Part shown: positions 1-4,767 of the stretch, piece after piece
Position numbering within the stretch: position 1 is the first letter of the stretch
How the letters are laid out: each line of letters begins with the position of its first letter
From: an archaeon
GTDB lineage: Archaea > Thermoproteota > Nitrososphaeria > Nitrososphaerales > Nitrosopumilaceae
Length of the DNA stretch: 5,525 nucleotides
Direction of reading: 5' to 3'
Assembly: GCA_005240025.1 (NCBI GenBank)
Contig: SBBK01000235.1
Span: 1 to 5,525 of the forward strand
Notes under the pieces: generated by a model
Database searches by the model: none
Told to the model about the DNA's origin: nothing
The model's input: only the letters and a program-made list of their open reading frames with translations
Position numbers and translations under genes: made by a program

Positions 1-230
1 GTCTTTAGTAAGATCAATGAGACAGTCATGCCGGTAACTGCTGCGCCCTGAATCATGGCCGCAAGTACGAATTTGTGCCCCCAGATGCTTGACGCCTTTT
101 TATCCGATGTTTCAAGAAATTTTCGTCTCTCCGATTCTTTTTTTTCAAGTTCGGTGTAATCGTAGAATTTTTTCATTAAACGTGACTCCTCGTCGCTATC
201 AAAGATATCGGGACTATCCCAGCGAGACAT
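1..230 (-). CDS. Conserved hypothetical small membrane protein, 3' end cut by window edge
   Basis: An open minus-strand frame of 76 codons runs from ATG at 230 off the left edge without a stop. The protein begins MSRWDSPDIFDSDEESRLMK. Residues 1-20 are acidic. Residues 20-46 are highly charged (KK, EKK, ERRK) and likely helical. A hydrophobic stretch at about residues 54-75 (FVLAAMIQGAAVTGMTVSLILL) looks like a transmembrane helix, with a charged cytoplasmic N-terminus inferred. An in-frame ATG at 239 would add MDV. I prefer 230 because a TATA-like AATTATTA is centred about 27 nt upstream of it, which fits a leaderless transcript. The gene is divergent from the dehydrogenase gene. I do not recognise a named family; the overall look is of a lineage-specific archaeal membrane protein. 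No function can be assigned, and the missing C-terminus may hold more helices. Confidence 0.72.
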   Translation of the reverse strand, partial: MSRWDSPDIFDSDEESRLMKKFYDYTELEKKESERRKFLETSDKKASSIWGHKFVLAAMIQGAAVTGMTVSLILLK

Positions 231-253
231 CACATCCATAAAATCAGATTTTG

Positions 254-261
254 TAATAATT
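254..261 (-). promoter_or_regulatory. TATA-like box for the minus-strand membrane protein gene
   Basis: Read on the minus strand the sequence is AATTATTA, centred 27-28 nt before the ATG at 230. That is the spacing expected for an archaeal TATA box serving a leaderless mRNA. The match to the archaeal consensus (TTTATATA-like) is only fair. Confidence 0.35.
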
Positions 262-269
262 GGTGTTGT

Positions 270-282
270 GTTCGATTCGAAC
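270..282. promoter_or_regulatory. Perfect 6-1-6 palindrome in a divergent intergenic region, candidate operator
   Basis: GTTCGA-T-TCGAAC is a perfect inverted repeat with a one-base centre. It lies between two divergent genes, 40-52 nt upstream of the preferred start at 230 and just behind that gene's TATA-like box. The position suits a dimeric regulator. No regulator can be named, and a chance palindrome is possible. Confidence 0.3.
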
Positions 283-294
283 GGAATGTTTGAA

Positions 295-319
295 AAATTT
301 CGACAAATTTCCAAATTTC
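295..319. repeat. Three closely spaced AAATTTC motifs upstream of the dehydrogenase promoter
   Basis: AAATTTC occurs at 295-301, 305-311 and 313-319, with starts 10 and 8 bases apart, near one helical turn. The AAATTT core is itself palindromic. The cluster ends about 10 bases before the plus-strand TATA box. It could be a regulator or chromatin-protein site, or simply AT-rich promoter sequence. Confidence 0.3.
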
Positions 320-328
320 ATGAATGTA

Positions 329-336
329 CTTATATG
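329..336 (+). promoter_or_regulatory. TATA box for the zinc dehydrogenase gene (leaderless)
   Basis: CTTATATG is centred about 27 nt before the ATG at 359. In archaea the TATA box centre sits about 26-27 nt before the transcription start, so the mRNA should begin at or next to the start codon. No ribosome site is visible upstream of the ATG, which agrees with a leaderless message. Confidence 0.6.
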
Positions 337-358
337 CTGAATTTTGTACACATTGTAA

Positions 359-1387
359 ATGAAAGCGGCATTTGTAAGCGCCCGATCGACTGTGATGATC
401 TCAGATACCCAAAAACCTAGGCCTGGGGAGGGCGAACTGCTGATCAAAATGCAGTCCTGTGGCATATGTGGTTCTGACATAGAAAAGGTATTTGGCAAAT
501 ACGGGCAGCCATCTATGCGCCTTGGGCATGAGCCTGCAGGAATAATACTTGAAGTTGGTCCCGGCGTTGTGGGGTTCAAAGAAGGCGACAGGGTTTTCAC
601 ACACCACCACGTCCCATGCTATTTGTGTCATTATTGTAAACATGGAAACGAGACAATGTGTCCGAAATACTACGAAACAAACCTCACTCCATGCGGCCTT
701 GCTGAGGAATATGTCGTCCCGGAGTGGAATGTAAAACACGGAGGCGTTCTCAAGATACCGGACTCGATGTCGTTTGACGATGCTGCCATGATCGAGCCTC
801 TTGCATGCTGTATTCGTTCCTGGAGCAAATTCCGCTACACAAAAGGCGATACCGCGGCAATATTTGGTGCAGGACCAACCGGTCTTTTGCATCTAATGAT
901 AGCACAGGCAAATGAATTTTCAAAAATATTTTGTTTTGATGTAAATGAGTTTAGGCTTGATTTTGCCAAAAAGCTTGGCGCCATTGCCGTTCCTGCAACA
1001 CAATCAACGCATCAAGTTTACTCTGAGACTCAAAACCGCGGCGTTGACGTATCGATTGTGGCAACAAGTAATTTGAAGGCAATTTCTGATGCCATCTCTA
1101 TAACAAGAAAGGGCGGGACTATCGTACTTTTTGGGGTGCCCTCCAAGGGCGCGACAATGGAAATCGACATGAGTATTGTATATTCAAAAGAACTCACAAT
1201 ATCCCCAAGCTATGCGGCATCAGATTTGGACACAAAAAAATCGCTGGATCTTATTTCGTCTAACAAAATCAATGCAGGGGCCCTCATCACGCACAGATAC
1301 TCACTGGATGAGTCACAAAGGGCGTTTGAGCACGCTCACACAGGCCAAAATGCCATGAAGATAATCATCCACCGAGGAAAAGATTAA
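359..1387 (+). CDS. Zinc-dependent medium-chain alcohol/polyol dehydrogenase
   Basis: This is a 342-residue enzyme of the medium-chain dehydrogenase/reductase family, the usual length, predicted cytosolic and NAD(H)-dependent. The GroES-like catalytic domain carries the catalytic zinc ligands C37 (in CGICGSD) and H57 with E58 (in GHEPAG). E146 in EPLA is the likely third ligand, as in sorbitol and threonine dehydrogenases. The structural zinc site is complete: C87, C90, C93 and C101. The Rossmann fold has GAGPTG at 170-175, and an acidic residue (D194 in FDVN) closes the second strand, which favours NAD over NADP. The start at 359 is supported by a TATA box about 27 nt upstream. An LsrF-type aldolase gene follows after 34 nt, probably in the same transcript, suggesting a shared sugar-phosphate, keto or polyol substrate. 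The substrate cannot be read from the sequence: sorbitol-, threonine- or generic alcohol-dehydrogenase activity are all possible. Confidence 0.93.
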   Translation: MKAAFVSARSTVMISDTQKPRPGEGELLIKMQSCGICGSDIEKVFGKYGQPSMRLGHEPAGIILEVGPGVVGFKEGDRVFTHHHVPCYLCHYCKHGNETMCPKYYETNLTPCGLAEEYVVPEWNVKHGGVLKIPDSMSFDDAAMIEPLACCIRSWSKFRYTKGDTAAIFGAGPTGLLHLMIAQANEFSKIFCFDVNEFRLDFAKKLGAIAVPATQSTHQVYSETQNRGVDVSIVATSNLKAISDAISITRKGGTIVLFGVPSKGATMEIDMSIVYSKELTISPSYAASDLDTKKSLDLISSNKINAGALITHRYSLDESQRAFEHAHTGQNAMKIIIHRGKD

Positions 1388-1396
1388 GAATGGTCT

Positions 1397-1412
1397 GAAT
1401 TTTCCAAAATTC
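1397..1412. repeat. Perfect 7-2-7 palindrome between the dehydrogenase and aldolase genes
   Basis: GAATTTT-CC-AAAATTC is a perfect inverted repeat filling nearly half of the 34-nt gap between the two genes. It could be a weak AT-rich hairpin in the mRNA or a protein-binding site. No TATA box sits at the right distance from the ATG at 1422, so a separate promoter for the aldolase is not supported. Confidence 0.3.
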
Positions 1413-1421
1413 GTAAAAGAC

Positions 1422-2477
1422 ATGGATTGGGGTTTAAAAAACAGAATCGCGAACATACTCAAGCCAAACAACGGCCGTGGAGTCATGCTTGCAGTGGATC
1501 ATGGTTACTTTTTAGGACCGACTGAAAGCCTGGAGGTACCAAGAAGGACAGTGGCCCCACTCGTCAAATATTGTGACTCGCTGATGGTCACGCGAGGGGT
1601 TGTCAGAACATCCGTTGATCCAAACCATCCGGTTCCAATAGTCCTGCGCGTTTCTGGCGGGACCAGCATAATTGGCGAGGATTTATCCAATGAAAAGATA
1701 ACCACCAGTGTCAAGGATGCAATCAGGATTAACGCAACCGCCCTTGCGATGTCTATCTTTGTGGGTGCAAAATATGAACATAACTCACTTGTTAATCTTG
1801 GGAATCTGGTAAATGATGCAGAGGAATATGGAATTCCGGTTTTGGCAGTAACTGCGGTTGGAAAAGAACTTGAAAAACGTGATGCGAGGTATCTCTCGCT
1901 ATCCTGTAGAATTGCAGCAGAATTCGGGGCACATATGGTAAAGACATACTTTTGTGATAATTTTGAAAAAGTTGTAAACAGCTGTCCTGTCCCTGTAATA
2001 ATTGCAGGCGGTCCAAAACTACCAGAACGTGATGCCCTTGCGCTGACATACAACGCGATCAAGGCAGGAGCTGCGGGGGTGGATATGGGAAGAAACATCT
2101 GGCAGTCGCAATACCCAATCCCCATGATTCGCGCCGTCAGGGCAATCGTGCACTCTAATTATAATCTCGACCAAGCCTATAATTTGTTTAAAACACTGTG
2201 CAAAGAGTATCCCTTGAAAAACAACCAAAAACCGCATCTGGGAAACAACACGCAAAACAAAAACAGGCCAGACCAATCAAAGGCCCCACAACAATCACAG
2301 AAAACGCAGCAACAACAACCACAACAGCCGTCACAATCTAAACCGCAACAACCGAGGCCCCAACAGCAACCACGTCCTCAGCAATCTAAACCGCAACAAC
2401 CGAGGCCCCAACAACCAAAAACACAAATGAAAAAACAAACGCCGCCTGCACCGCCAGCTGCGCAAGCAACACAATAA
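1422..2477 (+). CDS. DhnA/LsrF-type class I aldolase or thiolase with a Gln/Pro/Lys-rich C-terminal tail
   Basis: Residues 1-265 form a class I TIM-barrel aldolase of the DhnA family, closest by eye to LsrF (3-hydroxy-5-phosphonooxypentane-2,4-dione thiolase). Visible family marks are MDWGLKNRI at the N-terminus, LAVDHGYFLGPT with D26 and H27, LRVSGGTS at 75-82, and LAVTAVGKE at 141-149. K174 in VKTYFC is the expected Schiff-base lysine, and IIAGG (193-197) with DMGRN (221-225) should bind the substrate phosphate. Family members catalyse retro-aldol or thiolytic cleavage of keto-sugar phosphates, and some archaeal relatives make aminodeoxyheptulosonate for aromatic biosynthesis; the substrate here is not determined. 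Residues 267-351 form an odd tail: 28 Gln, 18 Pro, 9 Lys, 4 Arg and one acidic residue. It is surely disordered and absent from the bacterial LsrF I know. The gene follows the dehydrogenase by 34 nt, with no clear ribosome site or promoter of its own. Confidence 0.88.
   Translation: MDWGLKNRIANILKPNNGRGVMLAVDHGYFLGPTESLEVPRRTVAPLVKYCDSLMVTRGVVRTSVDPNHPVPIVLRVSGGTSIIGEDLSNEKITTSVKDAIRINATALAMSIFVGAKYEHNSLVNLGNLVNDAEEYGIPVLAVTAVGKELEKRDARYLSLSCRIAAEFGAHMVKTYFCDNFEKVVNSCPVPVIIAGGPKLPERDALALTYNAIKAGAAGVDMGRNIWQSQYPIPMIRAVRAIVHSNYNLDQAYNLFKTLCKEYPLKNNQKPHLGNNTQNKNRPDQSKAPQQSQKTQQQQPQQPSQSKPQQPRPQQQPRPQQSKPQQPRPQQPKTQMKKQTPPAPPAAQATQ
2334..2413 (+). repeat. In-frame 32-bp direct repeat, two copies 48 bp apart, within the aldolase tail
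   Basis: Positions 2334-2365 and 2382-2413 are identical over 32 bases. The offset is 48 bp, exactly 16 codons. Each copy encodes QSKPQQPRPQQ (residues 305-315 and 321-331). Identity at the DNA level, not only in the protein, points to a recent duplication or slippage event in the low-complexity tail. Confidence 0.9.
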
Positions 2478-2482
2478 TTCAC

Positions 2483-2539
2483 AAAAACTCAGGAAATTTT
2501 TGACAAATGAATGTGTACAATCTTCCACGTGAGTTTTTT
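2483..2539. terminator. Possible bidirectional terminator between convergent genes
   Basis: A 9-bp perfect inverted repeat pairs AAAAACTCA (2483-2491) with TGAGTTTTT (2530-2538) across a 38-nt spacer, and the right arm ends in six T. A further T5 run lies at 2497-2501, 20 nt after the aldolase stop. The left arm reads as T5 on the minus strand, immediately after the NTF2-like stop. T-tracts alone can end archaeal transcripts, so the tracts matter more than the long-looped stem. Confidence 0.4.
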
Positions 2540-2890
2540 GATAAGCACAAATGTTGCACGACCCTCGATAGTGATGTGTTCTCCAGTAAATGCCTTGTTG
2601 TCCACGAGCATTCCTTTCTGTGTTAACTCAAACGCAACTATTGCGGCATTTTCAAAAATACTGATTTTCGGCTTACTAATACGATATTCATAATCCGAGA
2701 TACTGACAAATTTCAATTCTTCAAATGTTACGGCTGTCTTGAAGTCTTTGAGGTCATATGGCGGCATATCCAAAAAGCTAGAAAATCTAGGTTCATCAAG
2801 CTGTACCTCTCTGAGTGGCGCAAAGTCTTTTGTCACCCCGCACTCAAAAAATGCTTCAACTGCTCTGATTATCTCCTCACTTTCGGACAT
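2489..2890 (-). CDS. NTF2/SnoaL-like (DUF4440-type) protein
   Basis: This 133-residue protein has the length and pattern of a single NTF2-like cone fold. An N-terminal helix (SEEIIRAVEAFFECG) is followed by a segment with DEPRFSSFLDMPPYDLKD and then alternating beta-strands. It ends with RATFVLIKKLTWKIVHIHLSKIS, which matches the RxTxVxxKxxxxWxIxHxHxS ending typical of SnoaL_3/DUF4440 proteins. There is no signal peptide or membrane segment. NTF2-like proteins serve as small-molecule isomerases, binding proteins or dimerisation domains; no catalytic residues here let me choose. The ATG at 2890 is supported by a TATA-like box about 27 nt upstream, implying a leaderless mRNA. The gene converges on the aldolase gene (11 nt between stops) and diverges from the ilv operon. 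Nothing in the sequence ties it to branched-chain amino-acid synthesis. Confidence 0.85.
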   Translation of the reverse strand: MSESEEIIRAVEAFFECGVTKDFAPLREVQLDEPRFSSFLDMPPYDLKDFKTAVTFEELKFVSISDYEYRISKPKISIFENAAIVAFELTQKGMLVDNKAFTGEHITIEGRATFVLIKKLTWKIVHIHLSKIS

Positions 2891-2910
2891 TGTGCTCTGC
2901 TTTGGATACT

Positions 2911-2923
2911 GTAACTTTAAGCC
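2911..2923 (-). promoter_or_regulatory. TATA-like box for the NTF2-like gene
   Basis: Minus-strand GGCTTAAAGTTAC is centred about 27 nt before the ATG at 2890, the spacing expected for a leaderless archaeal promoter. A second AT-rich element (minus-strand GATATAAAG near 2945-2953) would give a leader of about 33 nt, but it is better explained as the promoter of the ilv operon. Confidence 0.4.
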
Positions 2924-2945
2924 TTGTGCAGTCCATCAAGTAATC

Positions 2946-2953
2946 TTTATATC
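2946..2953 (+). promoter_or_regulatory. TATA box of the ilvB-ilvN-leuA operon
   Basis: TTTATATC closely matches the archaeal TATA consensus. With its centre at 2949-2950, transcription should start near 2974-2977. That is 7-8 nt before the leader-peptide ATG at 2983 and about 97 nt before ilvB. Unlike the other promoters in the window it does not place the start site at the first large gene, so a real leader RNA is expected. Confidence 0.6.
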
Positions 2954-2982
2954 GCTAACTTCACTCCCAGATAGTGAATATT

Positions 2983-3039
2983 ATGATAAACGGTTCGACT
3001 ACACTTCTGGAACTACTGCTGGTCGAGCTGGTGCTGTAA
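2983..3039 (+). CDS. Putative Leu/Val-rich leader peptide of the ilv-leu operon
   Basis: An 18-codon ORF, MINGSTTLLELLLVELVL, lies between the operon's TATA box and ilvB. It contains seven Leu and two Val in its last eleven codons, plus one Ile near the start. The Leu codons are mostly CTG (with one CTT and one CTA), and the Val codons are GTC and GTG. The start lies 7-8 nt after the predicted transcription start, with a weak GTGA motif at 2974-2977. GTG at 2974 is in frame and could be a leaderless start adding VNI. The stop TAA (3037-3039) falls inside a hairpin followed by T5, and ilvB starts 33 nt later. This is the layout of bacterial ilv and leu leader peptides, whose translation senses charged tRNA. 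Its role here is inference: Leu/Val shortage would stall a ribosome on the terminal codons. A chance ORF cannot be fully excluded without comparison to relatives. Confidence 0.6.
   Translation: MINGSTTLLELLLVELVL
2991..3030 (+). promoter_or_regulatory. Leader RNA hairpin 1 (within the leader-peptide coding region)
   Basis: Bases 2991-3001 can pair with 3020-3030 over eleven consecutive pairs (three of them G-U) around an 18-nt loop that contains Leu codons. Hairpin 1 abuts the terminator-like hairpin 2 at 3031, so the two could stack. A ribosome translating the leader would open hairpin 1. Pairing was worked out by eye; no folding energy was computed. Confidence 0.45.
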
Positions 3040-3058
3040 ATTCATACAGCGCGTTTTT
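3031..3058 (+). terminator. Hairpin plus T5 tract, candidate attenuator of the ilv operon
   Basis: Bases 3031-3038 (GTGCTGTA) pair with 3045-3052 (TACAGCGC) over eight pairs, one of them U-G, around the loop AATTCA. One G and then TTTTT (3054-3058) follow. The core GCTGTA/TACAGC is perfect. The 5' arm contains the last Val and Leu codons of the leader peptide and part of its stop codon, so a ribosome paused there would prevent the hairpin from forming. The shape is that of an intrinsic terminator. In archaea the U-tract is the more important signal, and five T is a modest one. Confidence 0.5.
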
Positions 3059-3060
3059 GT

Positions 3061-3065
3061 GGTGA
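3061..3065 (+). promoter_or_regulatory. Ribosome binding site of ilvB
   Basis: GGTGA matches the complement of the archaeal 16S rRNA 3' end (UCACCUCC region), with a 7-nt spacer to the ATG at 3073. It fixes the ilvB start and shows that ilvB is translated from a leadered mRNA. It lies just after the T5 tract of the candidate attenuator. Confidence 0.65.
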
Positions 3066-3072
3066 ATTATTT

Positions 3073-4761
3073 ATGCAAACAATGTCAGGCGCCAAAGCAC
3101 TAATCAAGGCACTGGAAAAACAAGGAGTCAAGGAGATCTTCGGCCTACCAGGTGGTGCAAATCTCCCAATGTATGATGAACTCTTCAAGAGTGACATCAG
3201 ACATATTTTGGTAAGGCACGAACAATCTGCAGCCCACATGGCAGATGGGTTTGGTAGAGTTAGCCGGAGGGCTGGCGTATGTTTTGCAACGTCAGGACCG
3301 GGAGCAACGAACATTGTAACGGGCCTTGCCACTGCACAGGCAGATTCTGCTCCAATGGTGGCAATCACAGGACAGGTGCCGCTTGCAATGATTGGTAGAG
3401 ATGCGTTTCAGGAAAGCGATATAATCGGAATTGCAAACCCGATCGTAAAATACTCGTTTCAGCCAACAAAGGCATCTGAAATTCCCGAAGTTGTAAAAAA
3501 AGGATTCTACATTGCAGAGACAGGAAGGCCAGGCGCAGTTTTGCTTGACATCCCAAAAGATGTCCAACAAAACGAGGCCTCTGTCGAGTTTCCAGAGGAG
3601 GTAAAGATAAGAGGATATCGCCCATGGACTGATCCCGATGTTACAGCAATAGAAAAGGCAATCAAGCTCTTGTTATCCTCCACAAAACCGGTGATCCTTG
3701 CAGGCGGCGGTGTAATAATTTCATCGGCCTTTGCAGAATTACAATCACTTGCAGAATTGTTAATGATCCCGGTGGTTACTACCTTCAAAGGCAAAGGTGC
3801 ATTTGCAGAAAACCATCCGTTGTCTCTGGGACCAATAGGAATGCACGGGCACGCCGAGGCAAATAAAGTAATGTCCGAATGCGACTGTGTCTTGGCAATT
3901 GGAACCAGATTCTCAGACCGCTCTGTTGGCAGATTTGACGAGTTTGAAAAAAATCTAAAGATAATTCACCTCGATGTGGATCCTGCTGAAATTGGCAAAA
4001 ACCAAACCACCAGCGTAGCCGTAGTTGGGGACGTAAAGGCGTCTCTTAGAATATTTCTAAGGATGCTGGTACAAAAGGCACCACAAAAATCAGATCACAA
4101 TGTCTGGCTAAAGCATGTACACGAAGTAAAAGAATACTGGCGTCAAAACCTTAAACTACGCCCAGGCGAGCTTACCGCTGCAAGAATACTAAGAAAGTTG
4201 CGTGAGGTAATGCCTGCAGAATCAATCGTCACAACAGAGGTTGGCCAACATCAGATGTGGGCATCATTATTCTATGATGTCATTCATCCGGGGACCTTTT
4301 TCAGCTCCACCGGGCTTGGTACTATGGGGTGGGGATTTCCAGCAGCAATTGGCGCAAAAGCCGCAAGACCTGATCTACCGGTAGTGGATATTGCAGGGGA
4401 TGGAAGCTTTAACATGACAGAAAACTCACTGGCCACCTCGGTTTTAGAAAACCTGCCGGTAATAGTATTTTTGGTAAACAACTACATGCTCGGAATGGTA
4501 GCACAATGGCAGCGGACGTTCTACGACAGAAGGATGATCGGAGTAGATCAAAAACACTGCCCCGACTATGTTAGGTTAGCTGAATCGTACGGAGCGCAGG
4601 GCATTCGCGTGGGAAACCTTGAGGAACTTGGTCACGCAATAAAGGCAGGACTAAAAAGTGACGTTGCAACAGTAATCGATATCCCGATAGACCCAGAAGA
4701 GGACGTATTGCCATTTGTGGCGCCAGGCACCTCGCTTAAGGACATGATATTGCCATCGTGA
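3073..4761 (+). CDS. ilvB: Acetolactate synthase, large catalytic subunit
   Basis: This 562-residue thiamine-diphosphate enzyme condenses two pyruvates to acetolactate (for Val and Leu), or pyruvate with 2-oxobutyrate (for Ile). The N-terminal pyrimidine-binding domain has GLPGGANLPMYDEL and the catalytic glutamate E50 in RHEQSAAHMADGFGR. The central FAD-type domain has ILAGGGV (208-214) and GTRFSDRSVGRFDEF (277-291), like the RFDDRVTG motif of true AHAS enzymes. The C-terminal domain has TTEVGQHQMWA and the cofactor motif from GDGS (442-445) to NN (469-470). W479 in MVAQWQ is the tryptophan that gives AHAS its 2-oxobutyrate preference in characterised enzymes, so this is a biosynthetic AHAS rather than another pyruvate-decarboxylating relative. 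Length is normal for the family. The start at 3073 is backed by a GGTGA ribosome site. The gene heads the ilvB-ilvN-leuA operon and follows a Leu/Val-rich leader ORF. Confidence 0.97.
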   Translation: MQTMSGAKALIKALEKQGVKEIFGLPGGANLPMYDELFKSDIRHILVRHEQSAAHMADGFGRVSRRAGVCFATSGPGATNIVTGLATAQADSAPMVAITGQVPLAMIGRDAFQESDIIGIANPIVKYSFQPTKASEIPEVVKKGFYIAETGRPGAVLLDIPKDVQQNEASVEFPEEVKIRGYRPWTDPDVTAIEKAIKLLLSSTKPVILAGGGVIISSAFAELQSLAELLMIPVVTTFKGKGAFAENHPLSLGPIGMHGHAEANKVMSECDCVLAIGTRFSDRSVGRFDEFEKNLKIIHLDVDPAEIGKNQTTSVAVVGDVKASLRIFLRMLVQKAPQKSDHNVWLKHVHEVKEYWRQNLKLRPGELTAARILRKLREVMPAESIVTTEVGQHQMWASLFYDVIHPGTFFSSTGLGTMGWGFPAAIGAKAARPDLPVVDIAGDGSFNMTENSLATSVLENLPVIVFLVNNYMLGMVAQWQRTFYDRRMIGVDQKHCPDYVRLAESYGAQGIRVGNLEELGHAIKAGLKSDVATVIDIPIDPEEDVLPFVAPGTSLKDMILPS

Positions 4762-4762
4762 T
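4758..4762 (+). promoter_or_regulatory. Ribosome binding site of ilvN, overlapping the ilvB stop
   Basis: GTGAT matches five bases of the archaeal GGTGAT site and lies 5 nt before the TTG start at 4768. The ilvB stop codon TGA (4759-4761) is embedded in it, so a ribosome ending ilvB sits on the ilvN initiation site. This suggests translational coupling. Confidence 0.5.
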
Positions 4763-4767
4763 GCAGA

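Noticed and set aside
270..282. GTTCGATTC resembling a tRNA T-loop
   Set aside because: There is no matching T-stem, anticodon arm, acceptor stem or CCA region around it. The full palindrome explains the match.
401..892. A 163-codon open frame on the minus strand, opposite the dehydrogenase
   Set aside because: It is antisense to conserved zinc-site sequence, has no family features and no promoter placement.
1505..2125. A 206-codon open frame on the minus strand, opposite the aldolase gene
   Set aside because: It lies fully antisense to a gene with clear family motifs, and its own translation shows no recognisable domain. It is a shadow of the opposite strand's codon pattern.
2278..2460. 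The CAA/CCN-rich stretch as a CRISPR array or non-coding satellite
   Set aside because: The repeats keep the reading frame of the aldolase to its stop, and there are no unique equal-length spacers.
3000..3052. A strong anti-terminator structure alternative to the T5 hairpin
   Set aside because: Only 4-bp pairings (GCTG with CAGC, TACA with TGTA) were found by eye, so a classical two-state switch is not claimed.
2739..3065. A 108-codon plus-strand frame ending just before ilvB
   Set aside because: Most of it is antisense to the NTF2-like gene, and it crosses the ilv promoter. The short Leu/Val-rich ORF in another frame explains the leader better.
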